In this document: positions 1-11,151 of the stretch, piece after piece
Layout: every line of letters begins with the position of its first letter
How positions within the stretch are numbered: the stretch's first letter is position 1
Assembly: GCA_001953115.1 (NCBI GenBank)
Contig: LSSL01002449.1
Coordinates: 1-18,923, forward strand
Direction of reading: 5' to 3'
Length of the DNA: 18,923 nucleotides
Source of the DNA: Smittium mucronatum
Lineage: Eukaryota > Kickxellomycota > Harpellomycetes > Harpellales > Legeriomycetaceae
The notes under the pieces: generated by a model
Seen by the model: the letters and a program-made list of their open reading frames with translations, nothing else
What the model was told of the DNA's origin: nothing
Databases searched by the model: none
Made by a program: the position numbers and the translations under genes

Positions 1-390
1 AGTTCATTGAAGCTATTGAGCTCCTAGTCAGAGCCTACTTCTAACAGGATTAATAAAATTAGGCTCCTACCCAAACGTGGAATTGATCGACATGGCTTTC
101 CTACAAATAGCTGTTAGACACTGAGATCCGTCTGACTGTCGAACGCTGGATTTTTGCACTAGACTATGTCTGAGTTGTGTTAAACGGTCGGTTCCTCCTG
201 TTTCGAGATGGTCCTCCTCTGAAATTGCTGTCTTCCGAATCGCTGTGCCCTGTCTCCACTACACCCAACCAAGAATAGCACAGCGCTGCGCGGAATTTTA
301 GTTTAGTGTACTTCGAAAAGCACACTATAGCCCCTAAACCACGGCAAGGTATTTCACTCTTAGGGGTGAATAAAATCATATCATCCATCT
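1..390. other. GC-richer island, possible 3' end of a plus-strand transcript or retroelement
   Basis: This stretch is close to half G+C by eye, against about a quarter in the following 2.6 kb, and the shift back occurs near 375-390. On the plus strand a frame open from the window edge ends at TAA 42-44 (last residues FIEAIELLVRAYF). AATAAA occurs at 52-57 and again at 369-374, the second exactly where the GC content drops. On the minus strand 164-388 is open for 74 codons but matches no family I recognise. Several hairpins are visible: CGCTGTGC at 241-248 with its exact complement at 278-285, AGTGT/ACACT around 306-327, and CCCCTAA/TTAGGGG around 331-366. It could be the last exon plus 3' UTR of a neighbouring gene, or a piece of a transposable element; I cannot decide. 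Confidence 0.35.
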
Positions 391-3067
391 TTGATGGATC
401 CCTTAAATTGAAGATATTTATTATTCCCGCTATATAAAAATGTGATAACCAATAGAAATTTGATCAAATCACCATTGCTGTAACTATCTTCCCCTATTTT
501 CCTCAAATCATTGATCCCTGGTAAAAAATATATAAAGATACCCAAAGAAGCTAACAGAATCGTTTTTCTGCTTAAATGTACCAATAGAACTAAAATTAAT
601 AAACTTTGACTGGAGATGGTTGTCAAATCATATCTTCTTCACAATCTAAATTTTGTAAAAACATTTGGCTGCAAAAGATAAGTCAGTTTTTATTGCTTTA
701 AAAAACAAAGAGCCATTTAAACTTTGATATGACTTTAACTCGTTAAACAATAAAGATAAATAAAATTTACCTAAATACCTACTATATTTACCAATTAATA
801 TACTAATAAATGGTATTGGCGACTAAACTGCCTCCTTCAGAAAACTATAAAAAATTAAAATTTCAGATTAGGGAAATGCATTTACTATATAAAACTGTTA
901 TGTTAGAATGAAAACCTAATAAAAATGCTAAGAATAATCAATTATTAAAAGGGTCTTGGTTTAGCTTAAGGATTATATCAGATAGTATCTCATTAATTTC
1001 CTACATTATTATTTATTTTCGAAGAATAAAGCTTTTATTATTAATATTTATAAATGGGATATCTACAAAATTGTTTCCCGTAATGCACGTATAATATAAT
1101 TCCTGATTCCCTAAATAATTTTTTTTTATATCCGAAGTTCAATTTATTATCACTATGCTTTATATTTCTCCTTTTTAATTGAATTTTAATAATAAAACGA
1201 TTTAAATATCCTGATTAAATTAAGAGGTTTTAATAAATTTATTGGATTTTGATATTAAATCCAAGGAATTATTTTTTTTCTATTAATTACTAGAGTCAGA
1301 TTGTATTGCACCAAAGCTTTAGATTTTATCAAAGTAATAGGATTTATTAATAAAAATATACTTTATCGAATTTTTAAGTCAAAAAATTTGATAATAATTT
1401 TCTATTCTTATTTTCGAACAAATTTATCAATTAAAGGAATAAATAAAAAACGATATTCTTTATCTCCTCTTTACTATTACCATTATTATCATAATTATAC
1501 ATATCATTCTAATATCAAATTTGGGGGGGGGTTTTAATAATAGAAACATGATGTTAGATAAAAACAGTTAAAGCTCAAACACTGTGTCTAAATCTTTATT
1601 CCCCGCTTTATAAATAGCACCACTCATAAAAAGGTATATATTTATACTGCGTTTTTCACTGTTATTTTTGTGTAAAGTTTTTTAGGCTTAGTGAAAATAT
1701 ACTTATTCTCTGCCAGTTTTAAACGAGATCAACTAATTATTAAAAAGTCTATTACCACTATATTTATTTAACGATTTTCAGGAGATAGAAAATTTGAAGG
1801 ATAAAAATTTGGGATCTATTAATACTCTGTTCTATTGATTTTTTTAAAATGAGGGCTTTTTAGCGATAATCGCTCTAATTTCCATCAGCGATAAATCGGT
1901 TTTCTAAATTTCTTTTAATCTTTTCTCTCATATCGAAAAATCCTATTTTACACTATAAACCCCAAAAAAAAAATTTATATTTAAATTATAATATTTTTTT
2001 TGGAAATTAGTGGAATTCTCAAATAAATTCCTAAAGATTTATTGGATAAGAATTTAAAGCATATCTATTAATGTATAAAGAGAGGCTTAGACTTCAGCAA
2101 TAGTTAATAGGTTATGAAATCTTTAAATAAACTATTTTTATTTATTTATTCAGCTCTCATGGTTCTTATTGTTATAATTTTTTATGAATGCATATTTTTA
2201 AAGTAAAAAGATATTCTTGATGTTTTTAATTCGGTATTTTGAAAATTTTCCAACATTTCCAGACAATAAATTCACATTTTAATCGACTTAATATAAAAGT
2301 AAATCGATAAATATTTGAAATTAAATATTCTTCATAATAAATGCTGTAGAATTAAATTCTAAATTATTTCAGTTTTAAGAATTTTTTTAAAAAAAGATCA
2401 TCCTTTTTTTTTATATAAAAAAAGAAAAATAAGTGACATTGACTAAATCTAGTTTGGTAGGAAACTTTTATTGATGTTTTTGTTATTGTTGTTGCTGTTA
2501 TCATTCATATGAATTAGGGGTTTGCAGAATAAAGTATGACTCCATATGTTTTTTGGATCTTTTTAGGTACAAGTAAAAGAAAAGAATAATTCAATAAATG
2601 TTTTATTTACAAATGGGGCTTTACTAATCAAAATGAGGTGGTATTTAGATCTATAAATCAAATTAACAGTACTAATATTTAATATGATTATAGTTTTAAT
2701 TCGATGGGTTTAATAATAAGAAAAAATTATTTTAATTCTAATGTGCTAAACTTGTCGCCAATTCAAAAGTTCAAAATTCCGTATATTTATTTGATTTAGA
2801 AGACCTTCAAATAATTTCTAGATCTGATTTTTTTTTAGAAAAATGTAAAAACTGAACGTAGAGGAAAGTAGCTATTACTCATAGAAATAATAAAATAAAA
2901 GTAATAATATTATGTAGATAAATAAAACTACAAAAAATATATTAAGAGATTGGTTGATATGAAATTTCAGTTAATAATTCTATTAAAAAGGAGTAAAATA
3001 ATTTTTTGGGAAGAAAAAAATAGCTGATGAAAAACTTATTAAGCTAAATATTGATAAGAATCAAACC
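391..3067. other. AT-rich intergenic DNA downstream of UTP25, no gene seen
   Basis: It consists of homopolymer runs and simple AT-rich sequence with stops in all frames. The longest open stretch (1301-1537, plus) encodes Ile/Tyr/Asn/Lys-biased sequence typical of chance ORFs in AT-rich DNA and ends next to a run of G at 1525-1532. The UTP25 3' UTR should lie at the right end. The nearest canonical AATAAA on the minus strand is at 2786-2791, about 280 nt past the stop, and ATTAAA is at 2709-2714; neither can be confirmed from sequence alone. Confidence 0.6.
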
Positions 3068-6000
3068 TCATAGGGTAAATATAAATGATGTTTCATTTGA
3101 TTCGCATAACTTAATGCCCATCTCTGTACCCACAACTCTTTCCAGTTTCAAATAATCATACTTGGTGAAAAGTGCAGTACAAGGTGCTAATTTTTTTGTG
3201 GATGAAATGCCGCCAGAGTCTTTTATACCGACCAATTTAGATATGGGGAGCGATTTGCTGTCTTTATCGCTGGAATTTTCATCTTCAAGGTTGTAATCGA
3301 TTATAAAGTTCAATATTTCAGGGTAATAATGTGGGTGTTCTGGTAAGCCATAGAATATGACTTTGCTGGTTCCTCTAATCTTGTATCTGTAATAGTAGTG
3401 AAATCGCTCTGTATATAACACAATTAAAGATCTTTTGTGAAAAAAACCGGTCCTAGCACGCGAAACATCAGCTTTGCTTGTATATTCGTTTATATATTCA
3501 GATGATAGTAATGTGCTCTTTTTAATATAGTTACGGATCCGGACATAATCAAAATATGATGGTATAAATATCATAGTTCCCTGGTCGTGTATCAATGGAA
3601 TTATCTACATTCCAAAAATTCATAAAGTTAGTAAAGAGGAAGAAAAATAAAAAAATTACAAATTACCTTTTCACAAAAGTATTTAAATCTGTCATCATTA
3701 GAAGAAACAATGGATTTTGCATTGATTTTAAGAAAAGACATCTCAAATGGTCGCATTTGAACTTCTGAAATCGTACCACTGTAATTACTTCTTAGTCTCA
3801 CTTTACCTTCATAACTGACACAGTTTTTGTTAAATACAGAAGATAGCTCGGGGAATATAAAGTCACTAATCAATATAGTTTGTCGATAATGTTTCATCAA
3901 GCCATCCAAAAAGTACGGCCTTACACGGGAAAAATCAGTATCACGAGATTTTTTCGGTATCAGATTCAATCTCGAAAACAAACTCTATTTAAAAAAATTC
4001 AAAATTTAATGAGAAATATATTCAAAATTGGAAAAATAAATTCCTGAGAAAATGAATTGAAATATATTTTAAATAATTTTGAGAAAATGAGGTGAATACG
4101 TTGATATGATCCCAATTTTGCATGTAAAAAGCGTCGCATTGATCCAAGACCATTATTTCGATAGAAGATAAAAAGTCATAATCCAACTTTGATTCAGTAC
4201 TACAAAGATACATTAAAAAAAATTATCTTAAAAACCTATGAATACTAAGCGAATTTAAAATGTATTCTACGGGAAAATTTATCGTAAACTTTAGGGATGG
4301 ATAAAAGTGAATACCTTTCTGCACTAGTGATTAGTTTGAGACCAATTGGAGATGCTACCAAGATATCCGATAAATAGAAATCCGAATATAATTTCACTGA
4401 TTTTTTAGTGATTCTGATCCCGATTCTGAAAGAGTCATCCACATTCCCCTCGAAAATAGAATTGAAATCATCTATTAGGTATAAATTTATTTTTTTAGAA
4501 ATACTGGATATATTGAATAAAAATTTGACTATTCGTTCGAACAGAATAAAAAAAATACCTGGTTTTTTGGTGTCTTTTTTTTCCAGGGTTTCATCAGTTC
4601 CAAATTCACTGATAAATTTTTCTCTATTGACCTAATTGTATTTAGCAAAAATTATGAAAAGAGTGTAAAATAGGAATTGATAAAATCCAAACATTGAATG
4701 ATTTGGAGATATTGGGGATGAAATGCTTACAACATTCTTGATTTTCAAAAAGCTCAGAACCATGTTTATGAATTTATAAGCCTGACTCCTGTAGGGCAAA
4801 ACTATCAGTACAACAGGCCTAGTATACCCTTGATCTCTAACTTCTTCTTCATCTCTATAAAAAGAAGGGGGGATGGGGGATTAAAATCGAAAGGAATTAA
4901 AAATTTTAAAAGAAAGCTTTATGAGAATTCGAAACTCAGTAGTAAATACTTTTGGAATAGATGCATAGCTATTTTGCTAAATTTCTTACTCTTGTGTAAG
5001 TCCGTTTATATCAGATTTAGCCAGTTTTACATTATGTTTGATTATTCTATCCCTCGATCTAAAAATAATAAATGATATTTTAAATAAGAGGATAAATTAA
5101 CTTATAAGTTCTAATAATATGCAATAGCGATAGTATGAGATGAGAAAATATTAAATACTTTAAAACATGATTAACAGAATGGAGCGCATATGCAGACATC
5201 AACTCTGAAGAATTCAAATAGGTTCGATCTCCATAAATAATGTCCTTATATGTATTGAGCAGTTTGAAAAAAAGAATTTGCGATTTTGACATTTGCTCTA
5301 GTTAAAAAAAATAAAATTAATTGAAGGTCAATTTATAAAGGGTAGAAAAATGTAAATTATAGTCAAGAAACTGATTTAAATAAAGGGCAAATAAAAAAAG
5401 TGTTGATGAGGGAAAGTCCTACCATTATTATTATTATTTAACAGTTTAGAATTCTCCATAATAAAGTTTGGATAAATCCGTTGTTTGATATAGTTTTTGC
5501 TTAACTGAAATTTTGAGTTTATTATTTTTTCAAAGGATAGTAAGTCAGAATCTTCAGTGGTAGTTGAGTGGAGAATCAATTGTTTATTTTCAGCTGAGGT
5601 AGGTACTTCATGAGCTGTATACGTCTTTTGATCAACTGATGAAATTCTTTTTGTTCTATCGATATTATTCGACGAGTCAAAATGCTTAATAAAAGGATCT
5701 ATAAAAAAAAATTAATTAATTAATTAAATAAACGAAAAAAAAATTGAATTTTTTAAATTGAAAAACCTTTCAAAGACCCTATTCCATTTGATGAATCTAA
5801 AAAATAAAATTGGATAAAATTGGATTTATACGAAAAATAACGAAATGTTAATATGAAAAGATCGAGCGAAAATTTATAAATTTAGAGTATAAAATACCAT
5901 TATTTGCATCAGTGTCTAAATATTCCTCAAATTCATCTTCAGAATCGGGTTCTTCGGATAGTTTTATTTCGGGATCGAGTTTATCCACGATTTTTTCGTC

Positions 6001-6584
6001 ATCATCTTGAGAATAATATTCTTCTTCGGAATCAAATTCGCTCTCTGGAATTTCTTCATCCTCATTAAATGATTCTTCAGAATCTTCCGAATCTAAAACT
6101 TCTTCAAGAGGTTTTATTTTATTTTTTTTTTGAAACCGGTCCAGCAAAATCTTATAAGAATCTTTATTTGAATCTTTTTCTATAATTAAGGTGTTCTGGG
6201 ATTCTTTATTTTGTTGTTCATTATTTCCAAAGGACTTTTTGAATCTGGATGAATTTTGAGTGACTGTATTCTCTTCGTTTTCGAGGCCTCGCTTATTTCC
6301 TTTTGTAGATACAAAGGTGCCTACTCGATTTCCCAATCTATAAAGGTTTAGAATAAATGTTAATTTAAAGGTAAACACAGTAAAAAAATTTATTATTAAT
6401 CTATATGGTGGTAAAAGGCTTACTTTCTATTTATTGCTTTTGAGATAGCTTCTTCAAGTTCATTTTCATTTCCCTGCAAGGATGTGGGATCTAATTGACC
6501 ATACTCTTTCAATTGTTTCAGTTCTCTGCTTGTGTACTTTGCTTTCCCACCCTTTGACTTTTTTGAACTTGTTCCTTTCTTCAT
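3068..6584 (-). CDS. UTP25: UTP25 / digestive organ expansion factor homologue, SSU processome component (11 exons, 784 aa)
   Basis: Nucleolar U3 snoRNP-associated protein needed for early 18S pre-rRNA processing; known as DEF in zebrafish. Exons: 6424-6584, 5898-6337, 5767-5796, 5423-5698, 5159-5297, 4731-4854, 4559-4631, 4315-4471, 4100-4199, 3667-3984, 3068-3604. All ten introns are GT-AG (62-304 nt) and every phase matches, giving 2355 nt. The basic N-terminus ([15 protein letters not shown]) is followed by an acidic Glu/Asp/Ser tract at 132-196 and then the DPFIKHF signature at 211-217. The helicase-like fold begins near [10 protein letters not shown] (319-328). Hallmarks are [15 protein letters not shown] (355-369), [10 protein letters not shown] (424-433), [14 protein letters not shown] (449-462), [17 protein letters not shown] (473-489), DTDFSRVR (515-522), [14 protein letters not shown] (619-632) and [15 protein letters not shown] (670-684). 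The motif II position reads DQCD rather than DEAD and no Walker A is seen, as is usual for this pseudo-helicase family. Start ATG at 6584 lies in AAAATGA. An extra linker of about 30 residues precedes the last strand (near 709-746). Confidence 0.94.
5767..5796 (-). other. 30-nt phase-1/phase-1 microexon (UTP25 exon 3)
   Basis: The segment lies between an acceptor TTTTTTAG and a donor GTTTTT and carries codons reading SSNGIGSLK with split Asp codons at both ends. It is flanked by introns of 101 and 68 nt. Exon 2 ends with a lone G, and both this exon and exon 4 begin with AT, so including or skipping it leaves the frame open and still forms Asp at the junction. Its inclusion is inferred from splice signals only; it falls in the poorly conserved linker just before the DPFIKHF signature. 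Confidence 0.6.
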
Positions 6585-7037
6585 TTTATTCCGGAAGTTG
6601 CTTTGTGAATTTTTCTGGAAAATACAAAGTAACTTTAATTTTAATTTTAAATTTTTTTTCTAGAAAATGTGTTAATATATTTATCGATCCTACTATAATT
6701 AAAGTATTGTGCAGTATTGAATACCTTAAATTTTGATCCCTAAAATTTTTTTAACAAATTTTAATTGAGTATGTTAACAAGGGTGATAATTGGCTAATCA
6801 AAAATCTTTTTAAATATTTTTCAGCTTCAGAAAAATGATATGGGCCAATTACTGATTTAATTTTTATCTCATTAGTATAGCCCAACTTATAAACCCAGAT
6901 TGCATTAAAAATTCAAAAATATCTTTGCCTAATTGATAGATTTTCTTTTCGAAGAATTTATTTAAATTATTTTAAAAGCTAATAAAGCTATAAAAAAATA
7001 CATTAGAAGTTCAAAAAAATTAAAGATTTTTCATACC

Positions 7038-7090
7038 TCTCCCCTATGTCTTCCCAGCTGCTCCATACTCACGGGGAATCAGTTCAAGGG
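7038..7090 (-). repeat. Dispersed 53-nt repeat, copy A (decayed transposase HTH-like)
   Basis: It aligns without gaps to 12261-12313 in the same orientation, with 38 of 53 positions identical by hand count. Read on the minus strand it would encode LELIPREYGAAGKT, a stop, then GRG, so this copy cannot be translated through. The shared residues EYG, Ala, Thr and GR fall where the other copy has a helix-turn-helix pattern. It is probably a fossil fragment of a mobile element. Confidence 0.4.
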
Positions 7091-7282
7091 TTAATATTAA
7101 TACAACACGGTCTTTATATTCGAATTAATATTCCTAATCTGGTAGGACAAGATTGAAGGGTTTCATGAAGAGCAATACAATTTACCTAAGAGGCTTTTTT
7201 CTGTTTTTTTGGAAATTTATATATAAATTGAATTTAATAAAGAGTTATATAAATCTACATAAAAAAAACTTGTACGGTTGAA

Positions 7283-7490
7283 AAGTATTCAAAAGCCTCT
7301 TAACCCAAGCCCTCTTCGCCTACCAAACCGTTCCAAAACTCGAGAGCACTGGTCAAAGGGATACCAATGTGACTTATCTATTTTTGCGCTGGGTAAGGGG
7401 TCAGAAATATATACACGGATCTTTTGAACTACAGCACACGTATCCCATAAAAAAAATAGAGGATGTTTTATATATTAAAGAAAAATAAGG
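7283..7490 (+). other. GC-richer patch open on both strands, unidentified
   Basis: On the plus strand one frame is open from a TGA just upstream to a TAA near 7490 (about 65 codons, no ATG), including QALFAYQTVPKLES and LRWVRGQKYIHGSF. On the minus strand another frame is open across about 7303-7445 and contains SDPLPSAKIDKSHWYPFDQC. I recognise neither. The base composition differs from the surrounding poly-A/T sequence, so this may be an exon fragment or transposon remnant rather than random sequence. Confidence 0.2.
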
Positions 7491-7711
7491 GTTATTAAAC
7501 ATTAATCTTGAAACGCATTGCTGCATTAGTGTTCACATTTCCAATATAGACCTTTTTTAAAAAAAAATTAACTTCAAAAATATAAACTTTACCTACTATA
7601 TTTTTATTAGGAGATTATTCATACAATCCCAAAAATTTAAGCTTTCTTGTATATTTTTTTCAAAAAATAACTAATTTATTTTCAGTCATTGAATTTGCCT
7701 TAATATATTTT

Positions 7712-7774
7712 AGGTCATAATTAGTCTAAAAATGCTATATATTAGAAAAACGATCAACTATTAATATATGACCT
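7712..7774. repeat. Small inverted repeat, 8-bp arms
   Basis: AGGTCATA at 7712-7719 is matched by its exact complement TATGACCT at 7767-7774, leaving a loop of 47 nt. It could fold as a weak stem. Arms this short are not rare by chance in a window of this size, so no function is claimed. Confidence 0.3.
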
Positions 7775-9090
7775 GTTTTTTTTTATGTAAATAAAATTTC
7801 AAGCTCAAAATATTATTTTTTATTTTTCATATATATTCTGATTATAAATAGCATTAATCTATGCAATAAAAACACCCCCAATTATTTGCTATTTTAACTG
7901 CCATTAAAGCTAAAAAGTTGAAGGAATACCAGAAAACAATTGAAAATTTCATATTTTTTCTTTCGAACACCAAAGAAGCTATTTGGGATGCGTTTATTTA
8001 TTTATTTTGGCTCTTAAATTATATCTAAAAAATAAAGATTTGAAATTGTTTTTTATTGAAATATTAAAATAACTTTGGATGTTACGTATATTGATTGTAT
8101 TTCAAAGGCAACATATTTTTGTTTATACATATTCATATTTAACTAATATTAGAACTCATGAATATGGCGTACTTATCGAAGGTAGAAAGACTAAAACGTA
8201 TTTTTGAAATTTTAAAAGAAAATAGAAGAAAAAAGAGTGCAAGAAAAAGTGACGAATCCTTCTAGAAAATCCGCATTTTTTCTATCAATTAATGAAAAAT
8301 TACTTTTAAATATTTACTGATATATTATTTTTAGATTTTTAAAGTTTTTATAAGATAGATTCAGAGAAGGTATTTATTTGCGCAAATATAGTGGCATCCA
8401 ATATAAAACATAGGAAACGAATAAAAACATTTTCTTTTTTAACCTTATAAAAACAACAAAAATTAACCTCAAAATATAATTTGTTCATTATGATCTTTTC
8501 TTTTAAAATTGGGGTTAAGTAACTAATATTTGAAACTAAAAACTGCAGAGCTCTATTGGAATATTTATCCGAAATTAATTGCTAGTGGGTAAGTATGGTA
8601 TTTTTTTGAATATTTTTTTAACCAATATTTGGTGGAAGGGATTTCAGACTATTTGATCATTTAATGTTTTGGTTTCTTATACTCTTTTGCATTGATTTTT
8701 AACCTATTTTTATTTTAAGCAAAATCCCAAGGCAAAAAATAAAGAAAAGTGCCCTATATAAACGAGATAATTTAACTAGAAATGAAAATATCTCATTGAG
8801 TAATCAAAAAAACCAATGTATGGCCAATAAAATTAGAATGAAAAAAAATTGTTTTACTATTGCCTAAATCAACCTAAAATTGTCCATTTAGTGTGTGGTA
8901 CTTTGAAATCATAAAAATTTAAACGTAATACTTGTATCAAATATTAAACATCAGAAAGAAATATCAAGATAAATCCAAAACATACCCAGTCCAAATGGAT
9001 TTAAAATATAGTGGTATCAAAAAAAAAAAAAAGATCTCAATGAAAACAATAAAAACAACAAAAAAAAGATAAGGCAAAAGATCTAATAAT

Positions 9091-11151
9091 TTAATCTTCT
9101 ACGAAATCATGTTGGAATGCTCTAGAGCTGGATTCCTTTTCCAATCTACACATTGGGTTTCTTTCAACCATATTCAAATCGACTTTGTGGCCAACAAGGG
9201 CTCTGATATTATCAATCCCATACTTGATCATAGTAGGACGCTCCAAGGATAAGCCAAATCCCATAACTCTGACTCCGGGATCCACTCCAAGTGGACGCAA
9301 GAGCTCAGGTCTAAAGAGACCAGAGTTTCCTATTTCAACCCATTTTCCAAAACCTTCATGCCATGAGAATATCTCCATACTTGGTTCAGTGTATGGATTA
9401 TAGGTAGGTTTAAATTGGAGGTTTTTAATACCCATTTTTCCAAAGAAAGTATCCATGAATGAGATCAGAGATCCCAAATTGATGTCCTTATCGGCAATAA
9501 TTCCCTCAACTTGATGGAATTCGGCCAAATGGGTAGCATCAACTGATTCATTTCTGAATACTCTGTCGATTGAGAACATCTTTATAGGCTTGAATGGGTT
9601 GGGCTTGAGCTTTTGAGCCAAATGGTAAAGCACGTATCCAGTAACTGCTGTAGTATGGGTTCTCAACACGAGTTTTTGAGCCTCCTCGTAACTCCATTTA
9701 TGTCTATAACCAATGGAACCAAATCCACCAGACTCGTGGATCTTTTGAACCGCCTTATAGCACTCAGGCAATTCCTCGGCTTTTGCAGGATCTAGAAATC
9801 AATATTTAAAATACATAGTATTGGAATATTTATAATTTATGCAACTTTCAAAGAAAAAGTATGTCCCTTATTAAATTTAATTGAATAAATACCTTTTATA
9901 AAGAAAGTATCTTGTAAATCACGAGCAGGGTGCTGCTGAGGGATAAACAAGGCATCAAAGTTCCAAAATGAGGAATCGACATAATGATAGGTGGGCATCT
10001 CTTCAAAGCCCATATCAAAAAATATCTGCTGAAACTCTTCTCGAACTTTAAGGAGAGGATGTAAGTAACCCCCCTTGGTTGGAAGACCTGCTGCATCGAA
10101 GTTGTACTCTTTAAATTTCTCCGTCTTCCAAGAACCGCTTTGTAGCATCTCTACAGTCAAATCGGTTTCCTGCTTTTCAATGACTGTTGAAAAGTTTACA
10201 CCCTTTTTAGCAGAGTATGATAAAACCTTTCTGTATTTTATAGAGAAAAAGGATGATTAAGTTAAAAACAGACGAATCTGGAAAAAAATAAGGAAAATAG
10301 AATGATAGAAAAAGCTGGAAGGCATACACTTTATCTATAAGCTTCCTGCGTTTGAGATCTTTAAGAACTGAAGGATCTTCGTGTGTCTTATTCTTCTGGA
10401 TTTCCAATATTTGGATCTTGGTTGTGTCTGTGATACTAGGCACCATTCTAACCAATTTATCGCCTTGTTTAGATACCCACTTGTTTTGAAAAGCTTTGCC
10501 CTGGCCTATTTTGGCAGAGGGACCAAGCTTGGCTGCCAAATCGGAGATGGAAATACCTTCAGAGCCTTCGGGTATAGCGTCAAATACACGAGCTTCATGA
10601 CTTCCTAATTTAGCAATTTCTGTACCCTCAGGTGTCAACACCCATTCATCCTTCTCAATAGCTGAGAATTCGACCATCTAAATATAAATAAATGGGGAAA
10701 ACAGTTAAAGGATAATATTACAAAGATTTTCTTTCTACTTAAGATTATTGCTAATATCTGTAAAAGTTCTTAATGAGTGTATTTTCGTGTGTAATTAACC
10801 GCAAAATTTTTTTTTATTCCAAATAGAGGAAATTATGTACAGATAAATGAGGAGAAAATGGAAAAAAAAAAAAACTTGAATTTGAAACACTTGAAATCAA
10901 TAGTCACAATGAAAAAATGTTATGAAAATTTGTTAAGAAAGGTAAGAAAAAAATGAAGATATAGCTTAGGAAATTGGAAAAGAGTATATCTAATATTTTG
11001 GAATTGGGTGTACCTGCTTGCTTTCCAGACTTTTCAGAGCACTAAATACATCCAATTGATCGAGTGGGACAACATCTAAATCCGATGTATTGGGAATATT
11101 CCCAGATTTGTCGAGGATTTGAAGTATCTTAGTTTGCAGTTCCACAGACAT
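9091..11151 (-). CDS. FARSA: Phenylalanine--tRNA ligase alpha subunit, cytosolic (4 exons, 506 aa)
   Basis: Catalytic subunit of the cytosolic alpha2beta2 phenylalanyl-tRNA synthetase, which attaches phenylalanine to tRNA-Phe; the partner is FARSB. Spliced from exons 11014-11151, 10330-10677, 9893-10226 and 9091-9791 (introns 336, 103 and 101 nt, all GT-AG), giving 1521 nt, against 508 aa in human. Residues 1 to about 160 are the N-terminal winged-helix tRNA-binding region (GSHEARVF in exon 2). The class II catalytic core follows: motif 1 around [11 protein letters not shown] (217-227), [10 protein letters not shown] (247-256) with QQHPARD (259-265), RTHTT (317-321), motif 2 [10 protein letters not shown] (346-355, Arg353) followed by [10 protein letters not shown], the Phe-pocket stretch [10 protein letters not shown] (404-413), and motif 3 GLSLERP (453-459, Arg458). 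All the catalytic motifs are intact, so it is probably functional. The start is the ATG opening exon 1 (codon 1 at 11151), with no upstream in-frame ATG needed. The exon 3 acceptor was placed at AAAG/GTT because only that AG keeps phase. An ATTAAA at 9090-9095 overlaps the stop and may be the poly(A) signal. Confidence 0.97.

Larger units (their letters stand above)
6585..9090. other. Intergenic region between UTP25 and FARSA
   Basis: It should contain the UTP25 promoter and 5' leader on the right of 6584 and the FARSA 3' UTR just left of 9091. On the minus strand a TTTTCCAG at about 6613-6620 lies 29 nt upstream of the UTP25 ATG and could be the acceptor of a 5' UTR intron, but this is only a possibility. 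A GC-richer patch at about 7030-7440 carries one copy of the 53-nt dispersed repeat (7038-7090). The remainder is AT-rich with no coding signal that I can support. Confidence 0.55.

Noticed and set aside
164..388. 74-codon minus-strand open frame as an independent gene
   Set aside because: No family is recognised and GC-richer DNA gives longer chance frames; kept only as part of the GC-island description.
1301..1537. 78-codon plus-strand open frame
   Set aside because: Its composition is Ile/Tyr/Asn/Lys-rich with no motif, in homopolymer-rich DNA; it is expected by chance.
3021..3040. CTGATGA motif suggesting a hammerhead ribozyme core
   Set aside because: The required GAAA element and three stems are not present around it.
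4830..5075. Plus-strand open frame of 81 codons
   Set aside because: It lies antisense to UTP25 exon 6 and intron 5; low-complexity shadow.
3068..6584. UTP25 as an active DEAD-box RNA helicase
   Set aside because: It has DQCD in place of DEAD and no P-loop; the conserved blocks are those of the UTP25 family.
9185..9403. Plus-strand frames antisense to FARSA (also 9613-9795, 10075-10260, 10381-10608)
   Set aside because: They mirror conserved FARSA exons and have no protein signature of their own.
10227..10231. Upstream AG (TACAG) as the FARSA exon 3 acceptor
   Set aside because: It adds four bases and breaks the reading frame; the AAAG/GTT acceptor keeps it and matches the family.
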